Source: Sphingobacteriales bacterium (GTDB lineage: Bacteria; Bacteroidota; Bacteroidia; Chitinophagales; UBA2359). From it: DNA of 64,000 nucleotides. The translations under genes were made by a program, and so were the position numbers. The stretch spans positions 1-64,000 of the forward strand of contig JADJTE010000016.1 of NCBI GenBank assembly GCA_016711295.1. The letters run 5' to 3'. How positions within the stretch are numbered: the first letter of the stretch is position 1; every line of letters starts with the position of its first letter. Shown piece after piece: positions 45,933 through 55,531 of this stretch. The notes under the pieces were generated by a model. That model saw only the letters and a program-made list of their open reading frames with translations. It searched no databases and had not been told where the DNA came from.

Positions 45933-48802
45933 TTACTTCACCGTATAGCTAATGCCAAGGCTAAAATCGCGACCTAATAGCTGGCGTTGGTAGGCAAACA
46001 GCTCACCGCGATAAATATTAGCTGAACTATATGCCGAGTTTAGGATATTGTTAGCGCGTAGCGTGGCTTTGAAGCGGTCGTCTTTACCTATTTTTTGGCT
46101 GAGGGTAAAATTGAGCATCGGACGCGCTTGCTCGTATACGTCGGGCGTAGCACCTGCGCTTACAACTACTAAGCGTTGCCCGAATACATTAAAATTGACA
46201 TTGGCTTCGGTCTGTTTTATCATTGCTGTAGCTCAAAATGGCATTGACCAAATAAGGCGATTGAGCAAACATCGGGCGGGTGTTGGCGCACCGGGGCCGG
46301 ATACGCGAATAAGTGCCAACTCGTCGGGGGCAATATCGACCGCCGAATTGATGAGGCTGAGATTAGCTCCCAAGATGGAAATTTTTGAGCAATGGAACAA
46401 AATCTAATTTTTTTCGGGCTTCCAATTCTATGCCCAATACACGCGCTTCGGGTACGTTGCGAAAGCTCAACTCTGTATTTTGTGCCAAAGGTTCGATAAC
46501 AGTTTCGATGGGATTACCGAAGCGTTTATAAAAACCGCTCACGGCAAACATATCGCCAGGACGCGGAAAAAACTCCCAGCGCGTATCAAAATTGTCGATA
46601 ATGGCGCGGTCTAATTGCGGGTTGCCGACCAAGACAAAATCGCCGATAAAATCGAACGAATAAAAAGGGGCTAATTCGCGAAAAGTAGGGCGAGCAATAG
46701 TGCGGCTATAACTAACGCGAGCATTCATATCTTTTTTTACCTCGTATATAATATTGATAGCAGGCAATATGTCTATACTATTGACCTCGCCCGCGGGCAG
46801 CGATTCGTCAGCACTAACTACGCTCAAATCGGTATATTCGGCACGCAGGCCTGCATTTATTTTGAAAAGTTTTGTAATGGGTAAATCGGTCGAGATATAA
46901 GCGGCGGCTATCGTTTGTTGTGCCTCATAATTATTGCGCTCTTCGGAGGTGTTTTGGATAACGGTCCAAAAATTGCGCCATATTGGTTTTGGTCGATAAT
47001 ACCTATATTCGCATCGCTAAAAAAATCGGTAGGATTGCCGTTATACACATAGCCACTATTGCTCTCGTAGTTGTAGCGCGATTCAGAAAAAGAGCGGTTT
47101 TTCAGCAAGAGCGATACACCTGTTTTGATTTTGGCTTCCAAACCCGACCATTGTTTAGCCGAGAAAGTAAGGTTGAGTTTGTTGTCGATAGTATTTTCGT
47201 CAAAACCACGATAAAAGCGCGAAGGTACGCGATAAGCGGCTTGGGTGATGCTATACACTGCGCTGCCGTCGGCATTATACAAAATATCGTTGGCAAAAAA
47301 ACGCAAATCGGGCTCGCTTTGCGATGATAAGGCGTATGCACTATGCCAATCTATTTTTAAATCTGCTAAATTGTTAAAATAATGCTCGCCTTTCAGTTGG
47401 GCATAATTCATAGCACGTTGGCTATATTGCAAGGTGCGCGACTCAAAAACCTGCGAGCCGTCGTCGGTAAAATCGCTGGGCAATAAGCCTCTTTGGTAGC
47501 GGGCTGTCGAAGTGCCGCTTTGGTTGCGCATTAGGTTGAGGCTCAATTTGTGTTTATCTGCCAATTTATAAGACAATTGGCTATTGCACCCGCCAAGATG
47601 TTGTGCTGCCCGCGTCGGTCGCTGGCTATCAATAGTGGGCTTAGCCCTTCGGCAGAACTACCCGACAAGGCATAGCGTCCTGTAATGCCATTATCGTAAT
47701 ATTCATATTCGTTTTGGTAGCTTAGGCTTACAATCCAACCCAAAGGGCGGTTGCCTACCTGAAAGCGGTTGCCAACAGAAAAGACATAATTTTGATTTAG
47801 AAATGGCGTAGCAGTTATAGGAGTCATATTGCGATTAAACGCCTTAGTGATAGCATCTAATTGAGTTGCCAATTCGGGCTTCGACCCCGCTATACCGCGA
47901 TTGGGGATATTGCCTTGTGCAATTTTTGGGATAGCCCGTGTGCCGTCGTCCATGCCAATCCAATCGCCTTTGCCTCCTGCTTCGCCTAAGTATTGGTCGT
48001 TGAAAGTAGCATTCGTATTGTAGCCCACCGAAGCACTGGCATGTAGCATAAATTGGTCGGGAAATTCTTTGGGGCTTAGATTGACAAAACCACCAGTAAA
48101 GTCGCCGGGCAAATCGGCAGAAAATGTTTTGAGTACTGTAATATTATCAATGAGCGAACTCGGAAACATATCTAATTGAACGGTATTGCGCGAAGGGTCT
48201 AAGCCCGGAATTTCGGCACCGTTGAGGGTGATTTTGGTGTAACGGTCGCCCAATCCACGCACATATACATATTTTCCGCCCTCTACCGATACGCCGGTTA
48301 TGCGTTTTACGGCAGCCCCCGCGTCGTTGTCGCCCAAGCGACTGATGAGCTGGCTCGAAATAGCGTCTTGTACCACCGCCGATTTTTTTTGAAGCGTTTG
48401 TAATGCGTTTTCGGTATTGCGAGCTACTTTTGCTTCAACTACGATTTCGTTGAGCGTTACGCTTTCGGTGCCAAGTTTTATATCTAATGGCACTATTTCG
48501 CCTGCCCGCACGACAACATTATTGATGATTTGTGAGGTATAAGAAACATAGCTGGCTTTGAGGGTATGTGTGCCCGCCGTGAGGCTCAAGTGAAAGCGAC
48601 CATCTATGTCAGTAGCAGTAGAAAGAGTAGTACCCTCTATCTGAACAATAGCCCCAATAAGGGTTTCGCCCGTTTGTTCGTCGAATATCGTACCCGAAAT
48701 TATGCCCGTTTGTGCCAACAAGCCAGCAGACGAACCGAAAAAAAGCGCGAATACAATAAAAAGTAAAAATTGACGTGTCATGCGTGATTTATGTAAATTC
48801 AT
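45933..48802 (-). CDS. TonB-dependent receptor with CarboxypepD-regulatory domain (frameshifts)
   Basis: About 950 residues in at least four pieces. The N-terminal piece has a signal peptide ending LLAQ, a CarboxypepD_reg-like domain (GIISGTIFDEQTGETLIGAI) and the plug with SVEGGKYVYVRGLGDRYTKI and LNGAEIPGLDPSRN. The barrel continues after shifts near 47560, 46910-46960, 46370 and 46225 (YNYESNSGYVYNG; ARVSYSRTIARPTFRELAPF; ATLRANNILNSAYS) and ends LLGRDFSLGISYTVK. GLGDRY-type receptors form their own subgroup. The substrate is unknown. The gene upstream on the same strand encodes a beta-helix lipoprotein, and the pair likely works together. Confidence 0.88.
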
Positions 48803-48974
48803 ATATCAAAAATAAATAATTATAATTTAACAAAAAAATTAGTAATGTATTTAATAAATATTGTAAAATTATAATTAATTTACAACAATTTTTTATATTA
48901 TATTAATATAAAATTAAAATTATGATTTAAAAATAAAAATATTATAATTGTAAATACAAATAATTTTTTATCCA

Positions 48975-49009
48975 AATCCCCCATACCTTTTTGACTGGTA
49001 TGGGGGATT
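48975..49009 (-). terminator. Terminator after the beta-helix lipoprotein gene
   Basis: A perfect 13-bp stem (48975-48987 with 48997-49009) with a 9-base loop, 33 bases beyond the minus-strand stop at 49042. The rest of the gap to 48803 is nearly pure A and T. The receptor gene downstream is probably transcribed partly through readthrough or from its own promoter. Confidence 0.8.
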
Positions 49010-49041
49010 GCTAAAAGTTAAAAGTATTGACAATGCTTATT

Positions 49042-50493
49042 TTATTGTGCAAAAAAGCCATAATCGGTGAGTGCTGTCCAGCCTGCTGCCCAATTAACAC
49101 TGCCAAATGCACCCACTTGGGGAGATGTTTCTATAGATGGGTCGTTGACGGGAGGTAGGTTAGCAATAGAGCCGCCTGCTATGGGGCTAAGATTGAGCTG
49201 CCCATTAATATCACTCGTAAAACCGGGGGTGGAGCTATAAACGTTATAATTATCGCTCAACTCGGCAGCAACTTTTGCCTTGATGCTACTGCTTTCATTA
49301 GCCACACCGTTGATGTCGCTACATTCAGCACCAGTATCTTTGTCTTTGATTTTGGCAAATAAATTGTGTTTAAATTCGAGCGTACCGTTGTCTAAGCGCG
49401 TTTCGCTTTCGATGGGTTCGCTGCCGCTAATCGCATCGACGCGCAGCCCTTGCCCACAGTTATACCATATATTATTCCAAAATTTGCCACCCGAACCTTG
49501 TCGCAAACGAGCTATGTTATTGTCGCCACCATCAAGGTTATAATTGCCAATAAATGTGCCGTTAGCAATGGTAGGTATAGCAATGGGGTTGGTATTATAA
49601 TCGTAGGTAGCGTCGTTAGGCACACCGTTGGCTTCAAAAATATGTCCACCTGCGGCATTAGATTGCATGGCAAATAAGTATTGCAATTTTCCGTGATAGC
49701 CTTGGTCCCAGTCGAAAGCATCGTCGCCGCAATAGGCAGCCACGAGGTATTTGGCATTGGCAGCACCACCAAAAAATTCAAAACCATCGTCTTTGTTTCC
49801 ATATACCTCTATGTTTTCGATAATAGTGCCGCTACCTACACCGCCCAAGGTCAAGCCGTTGATTTCGTTGCCATCGCCTATGTCGCTACCGCCGTGGCGG
49901 ATAGAGATATAGCGCAACGAACCGGAATTGTCAGCATCGTCCAAACCGCCATACAAACCGCGCGTTTCCGAAGTCGGGATACCCTCAATAGCACTATTGC
50001 CTGCGGGGTCGTTAATAGTTGCTTTGCCCAATAATATCAAACCGCCCCACAAGCCTTGTACCGAGGGCAATACGTCTGACGCGTCGTTGGTGTCGTCAAT
50101 AAGACTGGTAAAAATAATGGGTTCGGCGGCAGTGCCATTAGCCATTAGCTTGCCACCACGAGCCACAATAAGCGCGGAGGCATTGGTGCCCGTACCGCTC
50201 TCGCCTTTGATAACCGTACCCGCTTCGATGGTCAATGTCTGACCATCATTGATAAATACAAAATTATCCAAAATGTAAACTGTGTCTTTGTCTAAAGTGC
50301 GTGTTCCCATTCCTTGCCCTGCATCTTTGATGCGCACGGCTACATTGCCTGCGGGGTCGGTGGTGGTTTCAAAAATAGTGCAGTTAGTGCAGTCGGACGG
50401 CGTAATAGGGTCATCATTACAGCCCATAACAAGCCCTGCTACCAAAATAGCACTTAAACAGTAGTGCAAAAACGGGTGTTTAGAGTTTAGCAT
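49042..50493 (-). CDS. Lipoprotein with right-handed beta-helix
   Basis: 483 residues from the ATG at 50493. Lipobox LVMGC (Cys25), then a short linker, then a repetitive region (TLTIEAGTVIKGES; LIVARGGKLMANGTAAEPIIF; ISIRHGGSDIGDGNEI; IIENIEVYGNKDDGFEFFGG) typical of parallel beta-helix proteins. DGFEFFGG and DAFDWDQGYHGK resemble carbohydrate-active or binding beta-helices, but the catalytic residues cannot be assigned. In this phylum such proteins often sit beside TonB receptors of the type found downstream. Likely surface-exposed and membrane attached. Confidence 0.82.
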   Translation of the reverse strand: MLNSKHPFLHYCLSAILVAGLVMGCNDDPITPSDCTNCTIFETTTDPAGNVAVRIKDAGQGMGTRTLDKDTVYILDNFVFINDGQTLTIEAGTVIKGESGTGTNASALIVARGGKLMANGTAAEPIIFTSLIDDTNDASDVLPSVQGLWGGLILLGKATINDPAGNSAIEGIPTSETRGLYGGLDDADNSGSLRYISIRHGGSDIGDGNEINGLTLGGVGSGTIIENIEVYGNKDDGFEFFGGAANAKYLVAAYCGDDAFDWDQGYHGKLQYLFAMQSNAAGGHIFEANGVPNDATYDYNTNPIAIPTIANGTFIGNYNLDGGDNNIARLRQGSGGKFWNNIWYNCGQGLRVDAISGSEPIESETRLDNGTLEFKHNLFAKIKDKDTGAECSDINGVANESSSIKAKVAAELSDNYNVYSSTPGFTSDINGQLNLSPIAGGSIANLPPVNDPSIETSPQVGAFGSVNWAAGWTALTDYGFFAQ

Positions 50494-50523
50494 AAAAAAT
50501 GTTAGTTGTTTTTTTTGACCCCG

Positions 50524-50531
50524 CAAAGGTA
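50524..50531 (-). promoter_or_regulatory. -7 element of the beta-helix lipoprotein gene
   Basis: The minus-strand TACCTTTG matches TAnnTTTG 31 bases before the ATG at 50493, supporting that start over the longer frame. Confidence 0.5.
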
Positions 50532-50633
50532 GATAGCCAATATTAAGAGGCTGTTAAAGCCATTTTACGAAATAATTGACTTTGTGTTAATAAATCATTA
50601 ATAGCCCCTCATCTACGCATTTTTGAGCTGCTT

Positions 50634-50665
50634 TTTGGCAACGTGCAATAAAAGTCGTAACTTTG
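50634..50665 (+). promoter_or_regulatory. Bacteroidota promoter of the metallophosphatase gene
   Basis: TTTG (50634-50637) and TAACTTTG (50658-50665) are separated by 20 bases, close to consensus. The start would be about 78 bases before the ATG at 50750. Confidence 0.65.
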
Positions 50666-50749
50666 CGCTTTCAAAAGCGACATACGAACGCAAATCATAA
50701 AAAAACTATACGGCTTAATTATTACCCATCCCCCAAAAAACAACTATAT

Positions 50750-51661
50750 ATGATAGACCTCATCGGAGATATTCACGGGCACGCAGATAAATTAGAAGAA
50801 TTACTACTCAAATTGGGCTATGTGAAAAATAAACAAACCTATGCACACCCCGAAAGAAAGGTGCTATTCGTTGGCGACTATATCGATAGAGGTCCAAAAA
50901 TTAGAGAAACGCTCGAAATTGTTAGGGCAATGGTGGAAAGCGAAAATGCCATTGCTTTAATGGGCAATCACGAATACAATGCACTCTGCTTTCATGCCCA
51001 AAAAACAGAAGGCGGTCATCTAAGAAGACATGTCATAAAAAATATCGTTCAGCACTACGAAACCCTTAGACAATTTCAAAATAGACAAAAAGAATATGAA
51101 AAATATTTAGATTGGTTTAAAACATTACCGCTCTATTACGAGACCGACAAATTTAAAGCCGTTCATGCTTGTTGGGATAACAATAATATCGAATACCTAA
51201 GAAGTATATTGGTAAATGATAGATTGACCGACGAACTTATTTACCAATCAGTAGAAAGAGAAACAGAATTGAACGAAGCCATAGACCAAACCCTGAAAGG
51301 AAAGGAAATAAGCCTGCCCAGCAACCTTTCTTTTGCCGACAAAGACGGAACAATAAGAACAAAAATCAGGACAAAATGGTGGGAAGACCCCGCAAGCATG
51401 ACCTATAAATCGATAAGTGTTGAGCCGATGGACAATTTGCCCGAACAAGCAATTAGCCCAACAGCAATAAACTCGCTCGGCTTTTATCAGGACATGGGCA
51501 AAATGGTGTTCTTCGGGCATTATTGGCTCAAAGGAGAACCCTCTTTTTACAGAGCAGATATTTGCTGCTTGGATTATAGCGTTGCTAAGGGCGGAAAGCT
51601 CGTTGCCTACCGCTTGAACGAAGAAAGCAGATTAGAAAAAAACAATCTAATCTATGTGTAA
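50750..51661 (+). CDS. PPP-like metallophosphoesterase
   Basis: 303 residues from the ATG at 50750 (MIDLIGDIHGHADKLEELLL). All calcineurin-like metal motifs are present: GDIHGHA, FVGDYIDRGP, MGNHEYN and VHACWDN. The fold matches PrpE/ApaH-type and serine/threonine phosphatase-like enzymes, with a substrate such as a dinucleoside polyphosphate or phosphoprotein not determinable from sequence. Cytoplasmic. The frame is intact. An element copy separates it from ahcY. Confidence 0.87.
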   Translation: MIDLIGDIHGHADKLEELLLKLGYVKNKQTYAHPERKVLFVGDYIDRGPKIRETLEIVRAMVESENAIALMGNHEYNALCFHAQKTEGGHLRRHVIKNIVQHYETLRQFQNRQKEYEKYLDWFKTLPLYYETDKFKAVHACWDNNNIEYLRSILVNDRLTDELIYQSVERETELNEAIDQTLKGKEISLPSNLSFADKDGTIRTKIRTKWWEDPASMTYKSISVEPMDNLPEQAISPTAINSLGFYQDMGKMVFFGHYWLKGEPSFYRADICCLDYSVAKGGKLVAYRLNEESRLEKNNLIYV

Positions 51662-51722
51662 AGTCCTAAAAAAACCTGCGAATACTTCCCCGATACCTAT
51701 TAGAAAGGCATGTTTGCCCTAT

Positions 51723-51841
51723 TTAGTGGTTTGATTTTTTAATTTTGAGTAAAAAATTAGCGGGAACATCTTGCCCGCGCCCCTACTACAAAGCAGCATT
51801 TACCAAGATTTATTGCCGAAATTTAAAACACAGACCATTAG
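51723..51841 (+). repeat. Dispersed short element, copy A4
   Basis: The best-preserved short copy, 119 bases. Left end TTAGTGGTTTGATTTTTTAA and right end TTTAAAACACAGACCATTAG are imperfect inverted repeats (14 of 20 positions). The core contains AGCGGGAACATCTTGCCC and CTACAAAGCAGCATTTACC. It sits in the 236-base gap before ahcY. Confidence 0.8.
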
Positions 51842-51897
51842 ACCATAAAACAGCTACGCATTACTCAAAAAAATAAAACAATTAAATTTTTATAATA

Positions 51898-53214
51898 ATG
51901 ACTGAAATTATTAATTTGCAAGTCCCATACAAAGTAAAAGACCTATCGCTTGCCGATTGGGGACGTAAAGAAATCGAACTTGCCGAAGCCGAAATGCCCG
52001 GCTTAATGGCTCTCCGCGAACAATACGGCGCAAGCAAACCTTTGTCGGGTGCGCGTATCGCGGGTTGTTTGCACATGACAATCCAAACAGCTGTACTCAT
52101 CGAAACCTTAGTCGAATTGGGGGCAGAGGTGCGTTGGTCGTCGTGCAATATCTTTTCGACCCAAGACCACGCCGCTGCCGCTGTTGCTGCTGCGGGCATA
52201 CCCGTCTTTGCTTGGAAAGGCATGAACGCCGAAGAATTTGATTGGTGCATCGCTCAAACCTTATTTTTTGGCAATATCGACCGACCCCTCAATATGATTT
52301 TGGACGACGGCGGCGACCTGACCAATATGGTATTAGACCAATACCCCGAACTGATACAATATGTACGCGGTATTAGCGAAGAAACGACTACGGGCGTACA
52401 CCGCTTATACGAGCGCATGGCAAAAGGCAATTTGCCCTTGCCCTGTATCAATATCAATGACTCGGTGACTAAATCGAAATTTGACAACAAATACGGCTGC
52501 AAAGAATCGCTCGTAGATGCTATTCGCCGCGCTACTGATGTGATGATGGCGGGTAAAGTAGCCGTAGTTGCGGGTTATGGCGACGTAGGTAAAGGCTCGG
52601 CTGCCTCCTTGCGCGGCGCGGGCTGTCGTGTTATTGTCACCGAAATTGACCCTATCTGCGCCCTCCAAGCTGCCATGGACGGCTACGAAGTGACTACCTT
52701 AGCCAAAGCCGTACCACGTGCTGATATTATTGTCACGGCTACGGGCAATCGCGACATCATCACCGAAACCCATTTTCGCAGCCTAAAAGATAAAGCCATT
52801 GTTTGTAATATCGGTCACTTCGATATCGAAATAGACATGGCTTGGCTCAATGATACCTACGGCAATACCAAAGTAGAAATCAAACCCCAAGTAGATAAAT
52901 ATACCATCGAAGGCAACGACATTATCGTATTGGCAGAAGGGCGTTTGGTCAATTTGGGCTGCGCCACAGGACACCCTTCGTTTGTTATGTCCAATTCGTT
53001 TACCAACCAAGTATTGGCACAATTAGAACTATGGCAACATAACAATAAATACGAAAATAAAGTATACGTATTGCCCAAACACCTCGACGAGCAAGTAGCT
53101 CGCCTCCACCTAAGCAAAATCGGGGTAGAACTCGAGACCCTAAGCACCGAACAAGCCGATTACTTGGGTATTCCGGTCGATGGACCCTATAAACCCGAAT
53201 ATTACCGCTATTAA
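51898..53214 (+). CDS. ahcY: Adenosylhomocysteinase
   Basis: Hydrolyses S-adenosylhomocysteine to adenosine and homocysteine, relieving product inhibition of methyltransferases. 438 residues, intact. The signatures SCNIFSTQDHAAAAVAAAG, CINDSVTKSKFDNKYGC-type segment (NDSVTKSKFDN), GKVAVVAGYGDVGKGSA (NAD binding), NIGHFDIEIDM and the C-terminal PKHLDEQVARLHL are all present. Cytoplasmic tetramer. It is the only SAM-cycle gene here, although a TPMT-like methyltransferase lies elsewhere in the window. Confidence 0.96.
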   Translation: MTEIINLQVPYKVKDLSLADWGRKEIELAEAEMPGLMALREQYGASKPLSGARIAGCLHMTIQTAVLIETLVELGAEVRWSSCNIFSTQDHAAAAVAAAGIPVFAWKGMNAEEFDWCIAQTLFFGNIDRPLNMILDDGGDLTNMVLDQYPELIQYVRGISEETTTGVHRLYERMAKGNLPLPCININDSVTKSKFDNKYGCKESLVDAIRRATDVMMAGKVAVVAGYGDVGKGSAASLRGAGCRVIVTEIDPICALQAAMDGYEVTTLAKAVPRADIIVTATGNRDIITETHFRSLKDKAIVCNIGHFDIEIDMAWLNDTYGNTKVEIKPQVDKYTIEGNDIIVLAEGRLVNLGCATGHPSFVMSNSFTNQVLAQLELWQHNNKYENKVYVLPKHLDEQVARLHLSKIGVELETLSTEQADYLGIPVDGPYKPEYYRY

Positions 53215-53289
53215 TCATACGGTATCGCGCATTGCGTAGCTTAGGGAATTAAAACCCGCCCGCCCGCACCGTGCGATAAGAGAACGAAT

Positions 53290-53334
53290 AAACCGCGCTA
53301 TTTATCAAGACTAAGATGATAAGTAGCGCGGTTT
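53290..53334. terminator. Strong terminator between ahcY and the SPOR lipoprotein
   Basis: An 11-bp perfect GC-rich stem (53290-53300 with 53324-53334) extended inward by six further pairs with one mismatch. It lies between convergent genes and can act in both directions. Confidence 0.8.
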
Positions 53335-53350
53335 GCTGTTGATATGTTGT

Positions 53351-53935
53351 CTAAGGTTTCAAATACCATTCTAATACCTTATCTATAGGTACATTGATGC
53401 GTTTGTCGTCATCGCCAAATGCTACTAAAAAAGCATTGCCAAATCCCTTGCTTTTTAAATCGTTTTTAAAACTCTCGGCTTGCTGATAATTGTTGAACCA
53501 ACCCAACGAATAGCGATAATAATTGTCGGGCGACCGCTCTACGCGCACTTCCTGCCCTGCTATTTGTTTGAAAAAAGGGTCATTTTCAGACAAAGCCGCC
53601 TTGAACGCTCCAATTTGTATTCTGAACCAAATGCGATTGCGTGTATAACCCGCCAACATATCAGCAGAGTTAGCTGCAGGTTCGGCAGGCGGGTTGTTAG
53701 TAATTTCTGGTTCTTTGTTTGACGGGGGCATTTCTTGCGGGGGCCTATTGATGTCTTCCCTGCTAATAGGCGGTGGCGTGTTGGCGGGTGCTTGCTGGGC
53801 GGCAGGTTCGTCGTTGATAATAGGCGGTATATAAGGTATGTTTTCCATGCCGCCTTGCGCCTTTTGACTGCCTTTACAACCGTACCCGACAACGACAAAA
53901 GATAAGACACATAGGAACAAAAAGTAATGTTTCAT
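53351..53935 (-). CDS. SPOR-domain lipoprotein
   Basis: 194 residues. Lipobox VVGYGC (Cys20), then a long Pro-rich linker (about 35-95), then a C-terminal SPOR domain (WFRIQIGAFKAALSEND; RVERSPDNYYRYSLGWFNNY; KSKGFGNAFLVAF). SPOR domains bind peptidoglycan with stripped stem peptides, often at division septa. The linker would let the domain reach the wall from the outer membrane. It has its own -7 element upstream. Confidence 0.88.
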   Translation of the reverse strand: MKHYFLFLCVLSFVVVGYGCKGSQKAQGGMENIPYIPPIINDEPAAQQAPANTPPPISREDINRPPQEMPPSNKEPEITNNPPAEPAANSADMLAGYTRNRIWFRIQIGAFKAALSENDPFFKQIAGQEVRVERSPDNYYRYSLGWFNNYQQAESFKNDLKSKGFGNAFLVAFGDDDKRINVPIDKVLEWYLKP

Positions 53936-54027
53936 GATAAATGGGTTATATGGGGATAAATGGGCAAGTATTGGGAGAAAATCGCAGCAATATCGCTGCT
54001 AAAAGCTACACCTTTACTTTGATAACG

Positions 54028-54035
54028 CAAAAATA
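54028..54035 (-). promoter_or_regulatory. -7 element of the SPOR lipoprotein gene
   Basis: The minus-strand TATTTTTG matches TAnnTTTG about 93 bases before the ATG at 53935; no clear -33 partner. Confidence 0.4.
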
Positions 54036-54098
54036 CAACAGAAAGGCGATTTCTAAGTAAATAATACCTTACTTTTCGCCTCTTATTTTATAATACAC

Positions 54099-54106
54099 TA
54101 TCTTTG
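54099..54106 (+). promoter_or_regulatory. -7 element of the DUF3298 lipoprotein gene
   Basis: TATCTTTG matches TAnnTTTG and lies 39 bases before the ATG at 54145. A TTTT at 54073-54076 may be the -33 site. Confidence 0.5.
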
Positions 54107-54144
54107 TGTCTTAAATATCGCTCACCAATTGCCATTTGACCCAC

Positions 54145-54999
54145 ATGTTGCGCATTTTATTTTCCCTTTTTATCCTTGTAGGCTGTTTGTCGGCTTGCCG
54201 CCCCACTTCAGCACCCAATTCTACTACCCAACTCACCATTGCAGACAGCAGCCAGACCGAAATCCAGGCATTAGCCGCGAAGCCTATAGCTAATGGCGCA
54301 GTAGCCTTAGATTCTATCGTGTTCAGTAAGGACTACGGCAATTGTGCCAACGAAAACCCTTGCCTGCGCGTGCGCACATCTACCATACAAGTAAAAGGAA
54401 CTGCCGCCGCCGATGCCATCAATAGCACCTTGCGCCTATCAACGGCTTACTTTTTTGTCTTGGGCGAGGAAAAAGCTACTGACAAACCGATGGAGCAGAT
54501 AGGTGAGCAATTGCACCGCGAATTTTTGGAACTCGGCGGAGAAAGCCCTATGAGTTGGGAATATGAGGTAGGCAGCACCGTACTACTCAATGCCCACAAC
54601 CTACTAAGTATAGACGTGGGCGGCATGACTTATGCAGGCGGTGCGCACCCCAATCACGCCAATACGCTCTTATGTTTCGATACCCAGAGCGGCAAACAAC
54701 TCACGCTCGCCGATATAATGAAGCCTAACTACCAAGCCCGCCTAACACAGATAGTAGAAAATAAAATACGTACCTTGTACGAAATTCCCGCAGGCATTGC
54801 GCTTACCGAACATGGTTTTTTTGAAGATAAAATAGCCTTGACCGAAAATTTTGCCCTTACACCGAAAGGTATCACCTTTCATTATAGCCCCTACGAGGTA
54901 GCTCCCTATGCAATGGGGCACATCGTAGTAGACATACCCTTTGCCCACATCAAAGACCTCATTAAGCCCGACGGAGCAGCAGCACCCTTGTTGCCGTAA
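54145..54999 (+). CDS. DUF4163/DUF3298 domain lipoprotein
   Basis: 284 residues from the ATG at 54145. Lipobox CLSAC (Cys18). An N-terminal DUF4163-type segment (TSTIQVKGTAAADAINSTLR; EQLHREFLEL) is followed by DUF3298 with IDVGGMTYAGGAHPNHAN and SGKQLTLADIMKP, then HYSPYEVAPYAMGHIVVDIP. These domains are shared with the extracytoplasmic part of anti-sigma factor RsiV, which binds lysozyme; a comparable ligand-binding role is possible but unproven here. Outer-membrane or periplasmic. Confidence 0.87.
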   Translation: MLRILFSLFILVGCLSACRPTSAPNSTTQLTIADSSQTEIQALAAKPIANGAVALDSIVFSKDYGNCANENPCLRVRTSTIQVKGTAAADAINSTLRLSTAYFFVLGEEKATDKPMEQIGEQLHREFLELGGESPMSWEYEVGSTVLLNAHNLLSIDVGGMTYAGGAHPNHANTLLCFDTQSGKQLTLADIMKPNYQARLTQIVENKIRTLYEIPAGIALTEHGFFEDKIALTENFALTPKGITFHYSPYEVAPYAMGHIVVDIPFAHIKDLIKPDGAAAPLLP

Positions 55000-55105
55000 T
55001 TTTTTTTCAAAAAAATGCCTCAAAATTAGCACAATAACACCAAAAGACTTACTTTTGGCACTATTATACGCCCCACATGATCATTCATGTCTAAAATAAT
55101 ATACT

Positions 55106-55522
55106 ATGACAACCACAGGCAACTACAAAATCTTTTTGGTTGATGACGACGTAAAAACCCTCATCATGTTTAAGCACAACTTAGACCGCCGACTTAGCTT
55201 CCCCGTCACCATCAACGTATTTGCTTACGGCGAAAATTGCTTAGACCGTATGCAAGAAGACAAACCCGACATCGTAGTATTGGACTATTACCTCAATGCT
55301 ATTCGCGAAAACGCCCAAACAGGTTTGGAGGTATTGCGCCAAATCAAAGAACTTAGCCCCGAAACACAAGTTATCATGATTTCGGGACAAGAAGATATGG
55401 AAACCGCTATCGAGTGTATCCGCAACGGCGCGTATGATTATATCATCAAAAACGAAAAAGCTATGCAACGCCTCGAATTAGTTATCAACAAGATACTATA
55501 TGAAACACAAAACAAAAAATAA
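55106..55522 (+). CDS. Single-domain response regulator
   Basis: 138 residues, only a receiver domain. KIFLVDDDVKTLIMFKHNL has the acidic cluster; the phospho-acceptor Asp60 is in DIVVLDYYL; the conserved Lys is in NGAYDYIIKNEKA. There is no output domain, so it must act by docking to a partner. No kinase gene is adjacent. It lies 9 bases upstream of the MbnP-like gene and is probably cotranscribed. Confidence 0.88.
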   Translation: MTTTGNYKIFLVDDDVKTLIMFKHNLDRRLSFPVTINVFAYGENCLDRMQEDKPDIVVLDYYLNAIRENAQTGLEVLRQIKELSPETQVIMISGQEDMETAIECIRNGAYDYIIKNEKAMQRLELVINKILYETQNKK

Positions 55523-55531
55523 ATAACTAAT

